A stretch of DNA of 51,878 bases, taken from contig JBDKVA010000083.1 of NCBI GenBank assembly GCA_039679375.1, positions 1-51,878 on the forward strand. The letters are read 5' to 3'. This DNA is from JBDKVA01 sp039679375 (GTDB lineage: Bacteria > Bacillota > Clostridia > Acetivibrionales > DTU013). The notes under the pieces are model-generated. The model saw nothing but the letters and a program-made list of their open reading frames with translations. It was not told the DNA's origin and made no database searches. Of the stretch, positions 1 to 8,084 are shown piece after piece. The translations under genes were made by a program, and so were the position numbers. The number at the start of each line of letters is the position of its first letter. Within the stretch, counting starts at the first letter, position 1.

Positions 1-1603
1 GTGTGAAATCTCTTGCAGCACTTCTGCCGTTTTGCTTCAGCCAGACCCTTTCAGACGTATGCTCTTCTCCCCACCCGTTCAGCTTTACGCGTACGCTCCG
101 AACAAAACGGTTCCAGTCAGGCTTCCAGAAATTCTTTTCCAGAGCGGCACGAAGCCCGGTAGCAGCTTCCCGCCAGGCTGCCGCCAAGCCCTGAAGCTCT
201 CCTGCATTTTCCTTGTTTTCCGTCGCCGGTTGCTGTTCTTTTATAATACCTTGTTCTTCAGACCCGGTACTGCCTAAAATTTCCGCAATTCGGGCTCCCG
301 CTTCGATCCCCGCGCATACGGCAGCTGTGGAATAGGCATGCTCCCCGAGCCTCTCCTCCCATAAGTCGAAGCTAAGCCAGGGAAGTCCTGTTTCAGGATC
401 GATATAGCTCATAAGGAATCCTACTCCTTTTCTGACGCATGGCCAGAGTTCTATAAGCAATCCTTTATTCCCGCAGTATTCGTAATGCTTCAGAATACCC
501 CGGATGATCGAACCGCCTTCATCAATCTGCAATCCCCACGAAGGCGCCAGATTTCCATCCAGATGATACCTCTGCTGCCAGCTGCCGTCCGCATCCTGCA
601 CCATTGCCGCCCAGCGCCAGAATGCATCCACATCATCCGACTAGCCGCATTTATCGAGCGCGGCCGTAATAAAAGCCGCATCCCTGCCCCAGCAATATGC
701 ATATCTGCCGCATCTGGTAAACTCTTCGTCCATTTCGGGAGCAGCAAGAAGCCCTCCTGTCCTTTTATTGGTCATAAGGGCGAAAACCAGTAAAGAACGC
801 CGGTACAGAGAATCTATTACATCACTGTCCGTATGGATTTGCCTTGCCCCGGCAAGATATTTCCTCCAATATGCAGTACTATTCTCCAGTTCATTGCATG
901 AATCGGCACATCTCATCTCCCGGATCAATTCCTTTAAACCCTTCAGATCATGTGCCAGGCAAATGTGAATTGAAAAGCACAGTTTTCCACCCCCTTCCAG
1001 CAGCCTCTCCTCCCATTGCAGCGCCCCGTCCTTCATCATCCCGATCGTGTCGCTGCCTGTAAGCCTCGCCTGCCCTGCATTCCCGAACGCATCGCCTCCA
1101 AGCTGGTATTGCGCCGCATCCGCATTAGCTGATATACCGTAATAGTAGCCATGTCTGTAGTGAATCAGCGCCGAAAGGCCGGTATCAAATAAAACACCTG
1201 CTGTGTCCGGCGTTGCCGCAGCCGCGGACGAATATGCCATAAAGCCGATTCTCAGCGGATTGCTGCATGTATTCAATATTTCATAATATCTTTCCAATAC
1301 CGGCCTGCCGATCAGGGCAAAATCCGTCTGAGTGACCATGAGGCCGCTGCCCCTGTGGGTATATGAGGTAACTGCCGCATTCGTATCTTCTATATAATGC
1401 TGCGCCGCCTTCCAGTCATCGCCGTTCAGCCAGGAGGTACCATACCACAGGTCCGGACAGGTCAGACCTGTTGTCAGCCTGTCGATATGCTGCGGATAAT
1501 CGATATCAGGCCAAAACAATCTGATCAGCTCGCCTTTTTCATCAATACAGCCAAGCATGTCTGAATTGCCGCAAATCATTTGATTAAAATAAGATTTTGG
1601 CAT
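1..1603 (-). pseudogene. GH15 glucoamylase-like gene, partial, with in-frame TAG
   Basis: Reads as a family-15 glycoside hydrolase (glucoamylase or trehalase-like; hydrolyses alpha-linked glucosides from the non-reducing end). The start ATG at 1603 has GGAGGGG just upstream. The first 320 codons give the N-terminal beta-sandwich domain and the beginning of the (alpha/alpha)6 barrel, with GRYAYCWGRDAAFI as the typical barrel entry. Codon 321 (641-643) is TAG. The same frame then stays open to the window edge and still encodes GH15 sequence, including LAPSWGLQIDEGGS and FDLWEERLGEHAYSTAA, so no frameshift is needed. One base change (for example TAG from TTG) would restore the frame. No signal peptide is seen, so it is probably cytoplasmic. 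It could be a recent pseudogene, a sequencing error, or less likely a read-through stop. The 3' end lies outside the window. Confidence 0.85.
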
Positions 1604-1632
1604 GACGCCCCTCCGGAAACTCTTTTCATACT

Positions 1633-1658
1633 ATCATGTCCGGCTTTTGGGACATGAT
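1633..1658. promoter_or_regulatory. Palindrome upstream of the GH15 gene, possible operator
   Basis: ATCATGTCC (1633-1641) and GGACATGAT (1650-1658) form a perfect 9-bp inverted repeat around an 8-base spacer, 30-55 bases upstream of the GH15 start codon. Position and symmetry fit a repressor operator or a 5' UTR hairpin. The regulator is not identified. Confidence 0.45.
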
Positions 1659-1831
1659 GCCAATAAAAAATTCAATTCAGCTTATATGCCTGAAAGTGAA
1701 TTTACAGAATCATTTTACCATATAGAATTAAAAACCGGCAAACGCAATAAAATAAAGTTCTCAAACAAACAAATGAAATATTAATATTTTGCTACAAAAA
1801 GTACAAAATAATATGGGATTTGAAGCTAAGG

Positions 1832-1863
1832 ATCGGCTAAAATATTAGTTCCGATTCTTTTTT
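1832..1863 (+). terminator. Terminator-like hairpin in the glycosyltransferase leader
   Basis: ATCGG-CTAA-aata-TTAG-tt-CCGAT (1832-1855) forms a stem and is followed by TTCTTTTTT to 1863. It lies about 85 bases ahead of the glycosyltransferase start on the same strand, with no gene ending just before it, so it may be an attenuator rather than an ordinary terminator. A second stem, GGGGAA 1864-1869 with TTCCCC 1887-1892, follows at once. Confidence 0.5.
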
Positions 1864-1947
1864 GGGGAATGGAGCGGTTAGCGGAGTTCCCCGGAAAAGA
1901 TTATCGGAAGTTATATTTTAACGATTCCTAACCATTGGAGGATGCTC

Positions 1948-3243
1948 ATGAATAATCTGCTACAAGACGTGATATTGCGCGTTACACAGCTGATACAGGT
2001 AGTGGTTTTTGTCGTCGGCTGCTATTTTTTTGGAATTTCCATGTTCGGCTTGAAAAAAAGGAAAATCAAAAAACCGGAAGAATGTACACCCAGTAAACGG
2101 TTCGCGCTTGTCATCGCCGCGCATAATGAAGAATTGGTCATCGGACATGTGATCGACAGTCTGATAAATCAGAATTATCCCAAGGAACTTTACGACATTT
2201 TCGTCGTCGCCGACAACTGTACTGACCGGACCGCCGCTATAGCCCGTCACCACGGCGCCATCGTATATAAACGCTTTGATTCGGAAAAAAGAGGGAAAGG
2301 CCACGCACTCGAATGGATTTTTGTACAAATCTATGAAATGAGCGACAAATATGATGTGGTCAGTGTGTTTGATGCAGACAATCTGGTATCGTCAAACTAT
2401 CTTTATGAAATGAACAAGCTGCTTTGTAAAGGATATAAGATCGTGCAGGGATATATCGACAGCAAAAACCCCTATGATTCCTGGATAACGAGCTCCTACT
2501 CCATTGCATTCTGGCTGTCGAACCGTATATTCCAGCTGCCCCGTTTTTACCTTGGCCTGTCATGCAGCCTTTGTGGCACCGGCTTTTGTGTAGATATCTC
2601 AGTTCTGAAGGAAATGGGCTGGGGTGCGACTTGCCTGACGGAGGATCTTGAATTTACCATGAAGCTGGCTCTGAATGGGCAAAAAGTAGCTTGGGCACAC
2701 GACGCGATCGTATATGATGAAAAACCGCTGACACTCAAGCAATCCTGGAGGCAGAGAAAAAGGTGGATGCAGGGGCACGCAGACTGTGCCGCAAGATTTC
2801 TCAAGCCCCTGTTCAAAAAAGCTTTCAAGGAAGGCAATCTCATCGCCTTTGACTGCGCAATCTATCTTTTTCAGCCCATACGCTTTGTCTTTATCGGGTT
2901 GATTTCCATTATGCTCTGGATCCAAACCGTCTACCCCGAGGCACCTTTTTATACCATGCAATATGTATTCCCCCCCGAGGTATGGTACATTTTCCCGATC
3001 CTGCAGTTTCTTTACGGCCCGCTGGTCGTTCTCTCCGAGAATAAATTCGATCTGCGGACGCTGGGCTGCTTTATCATTTATCCCTTTTACTGCCTTACCT
3101 GGGTCCCTATTACGATCCAAGGCTTTTTGAGCAGAAACAATAAAGAATGGAACCATACGCAGCACACCAGAGAGATCACCATAAAGGAGCTTGAAAAGAC
3201 CCAAAACACGCTGAAGCCTTCGGAAGCCTCCCGGTATCAGTAA
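1948..3243 (+). CDS. Processive family-2 glycosyltransferase, membrane-bound
   Basis: Likely polymerises an extracellular or cell-wall polysaccharide from a nucleotide sugar at the cytoplasmic membrane. One N-terminal membrane helix (about residues 10-32) precedes a GT-A domain with the AHNEE entry motif, DAD (about 142-144), TED (about 231-233) and QRKRW (about 269-273), the D,D,D,QxxRW signature of processive GT2 enzymes such as cellulose, hyaluronan or poly-GlcNAc synthases. Two or three C-terminal helices follow, then a W-x-x-T-x-H-T-R tail. No PilZ domain is present, so c-di-GMP would not bind here directly. ATG 1948 was chosen over ATG 1942 because GGAGG (1937-1941) sits at proper spacing only from 1948. 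A diguanylate cyclase gene follows 165 bases downstream. The polymer made cannot be named. Confidence 0.85.
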   Translation: MNNLLQDVILRVTQLIQVVVFVVGCYFFGISMFGLKKRKIKKPEECTPSKRFALVIAAHNEELVIGHVIDSLINQNYPKELYDIFVVADNCTDRTAAIARHHGAIVYKRFDSEKRGKGHALEWIFVQIYEMSDKYDVVSVFDADNLVSSNYLYEMNKLLCKGYKIVQGYIDSKNPYDSWITSSYSIAFWLSNRIFQLPRFYLGLSCSLCGTGFCVDISVLKEMGWGATCLTEDLEFTMKLALNGQKVAWAHDAIVYDEKPLTLKQSWRQRKRWMQGHADCAARFLKPLFKKAFKEGNLIAFDCAIYLFQPIRFVFIGLISIMLWIQTVYPEAPFYTMQYVFPPEVWYIFPILQFLYGPLVVLSENKFDLRTLGCFIIYPFYCLTWVPITIQGFLSRNNKEWNHTQHTREITIKELEKTQNTLKPSEASRYQ

Positions 3244-3269
3244 GGGTAGCCGTAATCAATAAATTGAAA

Positions 3270-3299
3270 TTTACAATAGTATTTTTATATTTTTATGAT
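3270..3299 (+). promoter_or_regulatory. Possible sigma-A promoter of the diguanylate cyclase gene
   Basis: TTTACA (3270-3275), an 18-base spacer and TATGAT (3294-3299) lie in the AT-rich gap after the glycosyltransferase, about 110 bases before the chosen start codon. Confidence 0.4.
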
Positions 3300-3408
3300 A
3301 GAATGAGATATAAATAATCGACATTACTATCCCACATTATTTTGTGCAGCCAGTTAAAGCCTATTATCCATATTGCGCATAAGTATCCTGACTGTAGGGG
3401 GAAACGGT

Positions 3409-5409
3409 TTGATTAACGTTATATCGGCATTATCACTTTTTGCAGTTTTACTGTACATATATATGGGAACTTTCATATATAAGGCAAAAAAAAACGCAAA
3501 GCTCAACAGGGTATTTATGCTGTGGTGCATGAGCATGGCTGTCTGGTCCTTCGGATATGCTTTTGCATATATTACAACGACTTCCCGTAATATATGGATT
3601 ATGGTATCAGCAGTAGGCTGGTGCTTTTTTGGCTCATTTGCATTGCATATGGTTATGCTTTTAACAGAATGCCGTCTGGTGAACCAGGATCGAAGGAGCG
3701 ACGAGCCCCTTCGATTATGGAGCAAGACTTCGCTTTGCTCCATAAAAAACCCGGTTTTAGGCGTTTTGCTGTACTTGCCCGGCCTGATTTTCTGGTGTTT
3801 GAGCATCTTTGTCTTCCTGACGGACAGACCCTTGCCGAAGAAGCTTGAAAGCTTCTATTTTACAGGTAGTTCTATTAGCACATTTGTTTTTCTTATATTG
3901 ACGATAGGCCTTTTGACATCATGGTATTTCAAGAATAAAAATAACACCCGGATCGTAAACCAGGCAAAGATTTTACTTATAGCATGTTCTGTATCTTTTG
4001 CGATCGTCATCGTTACACAATGGATACTTCCGCGTCTGGGAACAAATTCCCTTCCTTTGATGTCCCATCTCTATGCCTTGATCGTGCTTTTTGGAGCCTA
4101 TTACGCAATGAAGCATTACAGACTGTTCAATATTTCGCCGCAAATCCTTAATGATATGATTTTCTCGGAAATGATGGACCTGGCTATTTTGCTGTCACCG
4201 GACGGCAGAATTCAAAAGATCAGCCAGAGTACCGAAACACTCCTCGAATACCGCTCCATCGATTTGCTGGACAAGCCGATCATAGATATATTGGGTGATC
4301 CCGGTATTTCCGCCGATATGATGGACATGAAAAAGGGTCTTGCTGTCCGACGCTACAGTAATACATACTGTCTGACCAAATCAGGAGGAAAACTTCCTGT
4401 CAGCCTTTCCTGCCAGCCTCTTATGGCCGGCAGGCTGAAGGAGCCGGAGGGCTTTGTATTGCTTGGGCATGATATCCGGATGACAAAACAGCTTGAAAAA
4501 CAAATCGAAGAACAAAAATTAACGGAAGATCAGCTGCGTCAAAGTGAGCAGCGCTTCAGAGATATATTTTATCAAAACACGGCAATCATGTACCTGATTG
4601 ATTATGACACACTGGAGATATTTGATGAAAATAAGGCGGCGAGGGATTTTTACGGTTATTCGGAAAAAGAATTCAACCGTAAGAAGATTACGGACCTGAA
4701 CGGCTTTTCTGAAGAATACATGAAAAAGCTTTTGAATGAACTCTATGCAGACAAGAAGAATGTATATTACTTCAAGCACCAGACATCCGGCGGTGTATGG
4801 CGTGATGTCGAAGTCCATACGACGCCCCTTTTCCTGAATGAAAGAAAGATGCTCATATCCATCGTGACGGATATCACCGAAAGAAAAAGAGCAGAGGAAC
4901 AGATAACCTATCTGGCATATCATGATGCATTGACCGGCCTGGCAAACAGGAAATATTTCTATGAAAAGCTTCATATCGAGCTGGAAAGGTCATTCCGCAA
5001 GGGTGACAAGACCGCCATCCTTTTTCTTGATCTTGACGGTTTTAAGCAGATCAATGACAATTATGGGCATGAGGCGGGAGATACCCTATTGCAGGAAGTT
5101 GCAAACAGGATAAAGTCAAACATCAGGGAAATCGACACGGTTGCCCGTATGGGTGGCGATGAATTCACGCTTCTGATTGTGGATATCACAAGCCGGAATG
5201 CAGCCGAAGCTGTTTCAAAAAAGATATCCGAGCTTTTCGATGAACCTGTTTTAATCAATGATATTCCGGTTCATATACAGGCCAGCATCGGCATCAGCGT
5301 ATTCCCCGACGATGGCCGCGATATGAAACAGCTTGTAAGCAAAGCGGATAATGAGATGTATGCTGTGAAGCTAAAAAAAAGAGGCAAGAAAAGAGCCCTG
5401 CCGTATTAA
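3409..5409 (+). CDS. Membrane diguanylate cyclase: 7TM-PAS-PAS-GGDEF
   Basis: Synthesises c-di-GMP from two GTP. Start TTG 3409 is preferred because AGGGGG (3396-3401) lies 7 bases upstream; the longer frame from 3373 lacks a site. An N-terminal block of about seven hydrophobic helices (residues 1-235) resembles the 7TM sensor region seen in front of some kinases and cyclases. A PAS-like segment (about 245-350), a second PAS domain beginning RQSEQRFRDIF (about 375-500) and a C-terminal GGDEF domain follow. The active site reads GGDEF (about 582-586) and is preceded by REID, an RxxD inhibitory site, so product feedback is expected. LDLDGFKQIND is the metal and substrate motif. The cytoplasmic end carries no EAL domain. 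Residues about 95-113 are encoded by a two-hairpin insertion (see the repeat at 3691-3745). Its position behind a polysaccharide synthase suggests c-di-GMP control of exopolysaccharide, which is inference. Confidence 0.9.
   Translation: MINVISALSLFAVLLYIYMGTFIYKAKKNAKLNRVFMLWCMSMAVWSFGYAFAYITTTSRNIWIMVSAVGWCFFGSFALHMVMLLTECRLVNQDRRSDEPLRLWSKTSLCSIKNPVLGVLLYLPGLIFWCLSIFVFLTDRPLPKKLESFYFTGSSISTFVFLILTIGLLTSWYFKNKNNTRIVNQAKILLIACSVSFAIVIVTQWILPRLGTNSLPLMSHLYALIVLFGAYYAMKHYRLFNISPQILNDMIFSEMMDLAILLSPDGRIQKISQSTETLLEYRSIDLLDKPIIDILGDPGISADMMDMKKGLAVRRYSNTYCLTKSGGKLPVSLSCQPLMAGRLKEPEGFVLLGHDIRMTKQLEKQIEEQKLTEDQLRQSEQRFRDIFYQNTAIMYLIDYDTLEIFDENKAARDFYGYSEKEFNRKKITDLNGFSEEYMKKLLNELYADKKNVYYFKHQTSGGVWRDVEVHTTPLFLNERKMLISIVTDITERKRAEEQITYLAYHDALTGLANRKYFYEKLHIELERSFRKGDKTAILFLDLDGFKQINDNYGHEAGDTLLQEVANRIKSNIREIDTVARMGGDEFTLLIVDITSRNAAEAVSKKISELFDEPVLINDIPVHIQASIGISVFPDDGRDMKQLVSKADNEMYAVKLKKRGKKRALPY
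3691..3745 (+). repeat. Two-hairpin palindromic insertion inside the cyclase reading frame
   Basis: Stem 1 is CGAAGG (3691-3696) with CCTTCG (3708-3713). Stem 2 is TTATGGAGCAA (3715-3725) with TTGCTCCATAA (3735-3745), a perfect 11-bp arm. The loops are complementary: AGCGA at 3697-3701 and TCGCT at 3730-3734. The block keeps the frame open and adds about 19 polar residues in a loop between membrane helices, where relatives would be expected to have a short turn. It looks like an in-frame insertion of a small palindromic element. Confidence 0.6.
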
Positions 5410-5463
5410 CAGCGGGGCGCCCATTTCATGCTTTTAGCCTATTTCGCCTGCTTCCGGGATGAC

Positions 5464-7932
5464 CTACTTCTCTTCCTCCTGAAGCCGCGCAGGCTGCTCC
5501 TGTTTTATCACACGGAACTCGAGCTTGTCATCTGCCAGCTCCACCCTTACGGAATCCCCCGCCTTAACAGTACCTTCCAGCATATTTTCAGCGAGTTTGT
5601 CCTCTATCAGGCTTTGAATGGACCTTCTGAGCGGCCTTGCACCAAACACCGGATCAAATCCCTTCTTGGCGAGGTATCCTTTCGCTTCATCGCTTACCTC
5701 AAGATGGATGGAATTTTGTCCGAGCCTTTTTACCAGAACATCCAGCATAATACCGACAATGCTCTTGATATTCTCTTCATCAAGAGGATGGAATACAATG
5801 ATGTCATCCACCCTGTTCAAAAATTCCGGTCTGAAGGACTTTTTCAATTCGCCTGTCACATTGCTTTTCATATCTTCATAGTTTCTGGCCGTGTCATCCC
5901 CTACAATGAACCCCAGTCTCTTCGGCTCCGTAATCATTCTGCCGCCTACATTGGAGGTCATAATGATGACTGTATTCCTGAAATCGACCAGCCTGCCCTG
6001 TGAGTCCGTCAATCTGCCGTCCTCCAGGATTTGAAGCAATATATTGAACACATCTGGATGAGCCTTCTCTATTTCATCGAACAGCAGCACCGAATAAGGC
6101 TTCCTCCTCACTTTTTCCGTAAGCTGCCCGCCTTCCTCGTATCCCACGTAACCCGGAGGCGAGCCTACAAGCCTCGACACCGCAAATTTCTCCATATACT
6201 CGGACATGTCGATCCGGATCATCGCACTCTCATTGCCAAACAGTGCTTCTGCAAGCGCCTTGCTGAGCTCGGTCTTTCCAACGCCCGTCGGCCCGAGGAA
6301 TATGAATGAGCCGATAGGACGTTTCGGATCCTTAAGGCCTACCCTGCCTCTTCGAATTGCTTTGGAAACAGCCTTTACCGCTTCATCCTGGCCAATGACC
6401 CTCTTATGGAGCTCCTCCTCCATTTTCATCAGCCTCTCCGATTCTTCCTCCGCAAGGCGCTTTACCGGTATGCCGGTCCAGCTGGCTACAATATCGCCCA
6501 CTTCGTCTTCCGTTACGATATCCGTTCTGGTCTGGTTCTTCTGATACCATTCACCCTTTATCTTCTCATGCTCCGCCTTAAGCCTGGATTCCTGGTCCCG
6601 GATGCCTGCAGCCTTTTCAAACTCCTGTGACCGGATGGCGTCCTCCTTCTCCTTGCCGAGCTTTTCGATCTGCTCTTCCAATTTTTTCACATCGGGCGGC
6701 GCAGTAAATGACTTCAGCCTGACCTTCGAGGCAGCCTCGTCAATAAGGTCAATTGCCTTATCCGGCAGATACCGGTCGGTAATATACCGGTCGGAAAGCT
6801 TGACCGCGGCTTCCAGCGCGCCGTCTGTGATCTTCACCCTGTGATGCGCTTCATATTTGTCCCGTATACCCTTTAAGATCTCAACCGCTTCTTCCTTTGT
6901 CGGCTCTCCGACGATGATCGGCTGGAACCTCCGTTCAAGTGCCGCGTCCTTCTCTATATGCTTGTGGTACTCGTTGATAGTCGTTGCTCCGATCACCTGT
7001 ATCTCGCCTCTTGCCAGTGCGGGCTTCAGTATGTTGGATGCGTCGATAGCGCCTTCCGCGGCTCCCGCTCCGATAATGGTATGCATCTCATCAATGAATA
7101 TAATGACATTTCCGGCCTTCCTCACTTCTTCCATGGCTTTCTTGAGCCTTTCCTCAAACTCTCCGCGGTACTTCGCGCCGGCTACCATGGAGGACAGATC
7201 CAGTGTTACCACTCTCTTGTCCTTAAGCAACTCCGGTATGTTTCCTTCCACAATTTTCTGCGCAAGGCCTTCTGCTATCGCTGTTTTGCCAACTCCGGGC
7301 TCACCGATGAGGCAGGGGTTGTTTTTCGTCCTTCTGCTCAGTATCTGGATTACCCTTTCGATTTCCTTGTCACGCCCTATAATCGGATCAAATTTTGCTT
7401 CCCTGGCCATTTCGGTCAGATCCCTGCCAAACTGGTTCAAGGTCGGCGTATTGGTATTCGCGGAGGTGCTTTTGGGCTCCCCTGCAGCGCCGGGCGCTTC
7501 TTCGCTCAGCATCTTTACAATATCGTTGAGCAGTTTCTGAGGATCCACTCCCAGGTCCATGAGGATCCTGACCGCTACGCTCTCGCCTTCCCGCATCACA
7601 CCAAGCAGCAGATGCTCCGTGCCGATATAGTTGTGTCCAAGCTTTCTTGCCTCTTTCAAGCTGAGCTCCAGTACTCTCTTCGTCCTCGGCGTAAAATCAA
7701 GCGGTTGCTGCCCTGCATTTTCGCCTCTTCCGATCAATTCATCAATTTCCTTCAATACCTTCTCTTCCGTAACTCCCTGACCCTGCAGAACCCTCGAAGC
7801 AACACCGGTGCCCTCCGCTGCAAGTCCAAGTAAAAGGTGTTCCGTACCTACATAGCTGTGGCCGAGCTGCATTGCGCTCTGCTGTGAAAGGTTTATTGCC
7901 TTTTCGGCTTTTTCTGTAAATCTCCCGTACAT
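5464..7932 (-). CDS. clpC: ATP-dependent Clp protease ATP-binding subunit ClpC
   Basis: AAA+ unfoldase that feeds substrates to ClpP, and in Firmicutes degrades proteins marked by McsB with phospho-arginine. About 822 residues, the usual size. Order: double Clp N-terminal repeat (1-145, with two GTEHLLLG copies), AAA-1 with GEPGVGKT, a UVR/middle coiled-coil region (about 400-480), AAA-2 with GPTGVGKTEL, and the C-terminal small domain with GARPLRR. ATG 7932 was chosen because AGGAGTG lies 8 bases upstream; the longer frame has no such site. It is the last gene of the ctsR-mcsA-mcsB-clpC operon, 152 bases after mcsB. No convincing terminator is visible in the 54 bases between its stop and the convergent cyclase gene. 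Confidence 0.97.
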   Translation of the reverse strand: MYGRFTEKAEKAINLSQQSAMQLGHSYVGTEHLLLGLAAEGTGVASRVLQGQGVTEEKVLKEIDELIGRGENAGQQPLDFTPRTKRVLELSLKEARKLGHNYIGTEHLLLGVMREGESVAVRILMDLGVDPQKLLNDIVKMLSEEAPGAAGEPKSTSANTNTPTLNQFGRDLTEMAREAKFDPIIGRDKEIERVIQILSRRTKNNPCLIGEPGVGKTAIAEGLAQKIVEGNIPELLKDKRVVTLDLSSMVAGAKYRGEFEERLKKAMEEVRKAGNVIIFIDEMHTIIGAGAAEGAIDASNILKPALARGEIQVIGATTINEYHKHIEKDAALERRFQPIIVGEPTKEEAVEILKGIRDKYEAHHRVKITDGALEAAVKLSDRYITDRYLPDKAIDLIDEAASKVRLKSFTAPPDVKKLEEQIEKLGKEKEDAIRSQEFEKAAGIRDQESRLKAEHEKIKGEWYQKNQTRTDIVTEDEVGDIVASWTGIPVKRLAEEESERLMKMEEELHKRVIGQDEAVKAVSKAIRRGRVGLKDPKRPIGSFIFLGPTGVGKTELSKALAEALFGNESAMIRIDMSEYMEKFAVSRLVGSPPGYVGYEEGGQLTEKVRRKPYSVLLFDEIEKAHPDVFNILLQILEDGRLTDSQGRLVDFRNTVIIMTSNVGGRMITEPKRLGFIVGDDTARNYEDMKSNVTGELKKSFRPEFLNRVDDIIVFHPLDEENIKSIVGIMLDVLVKRLGQNSIHLEVSDEAKGYLAKKGFDPVFGARPLRRSIQSLIEDKLAENMLEGTVKAGDSVRVELADDKLEFRVIKQEQPARLQEEEK

Positions 7933-8031
7933 ATTTATCACTCCTATCCTGTAAACCATACTTAAACGCTTCGGAGTTCATGACAATCGAGCTGTGATAT
8001 TACCCATCTTGAGCTCCCGCTTCTCATGTCA

Positions 8032-8084
8032 CACTTCCCACTTCTCACTTCCCACTTCTCACATCTCACTTCCAACTTCCCATC
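8032..8084. repeat. 14-bp tandem repeat between mcsB and clpC
   Basis: CACTTCCCACTTCT occurs twice perfectly (8032-8045, 8046-8059), followed by two degraded 14-base units up to the mcsB stop codon. On the coding (minus) strand the block is purine-rich GA/GT. It lies in the transcribed spacer of the operon. Confidence 0.8.

Larger units (their letters stand above)
1604..1947. other. Divergent intergenic region between GH15 gene and glycosyltransferase
   Basis: No gene is supported here. It holds a 9-bp-arm palindrome (1633-1658) near the GH15 start, a hairpin with a T-tract (1832-1863) and a second stem formed by GGGGAA 1864-1869 with TTCCCC 1887-1892, all listed or discussed separately. The middle part (about 1660-1800) is AT-rich, as expected for promoters, but no convincing -35/-10 pair was found. 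Confidence 0.6.

Noticed and set aside
485..793. Plus-strand frame across the TAG region of the GH15 gene
   Set aside because: Antisense to conserved GH15 motifs on the other strand.
1789..1892. c-di-GMP-I (GEMM) riboswitch in the glycosyltransferase leader
   Set aside because: Only scattered similarity; the conserved GCAAACC and tetraloop-receptor parts are missing, so it is kept as an unassigned structured leader.
6857..7540. Long plus-strand open frames opposite clpC
   Set aside because: Mirror frames of the conserved clpC coding sequence, with no ribosome-binding sites or domain matches.
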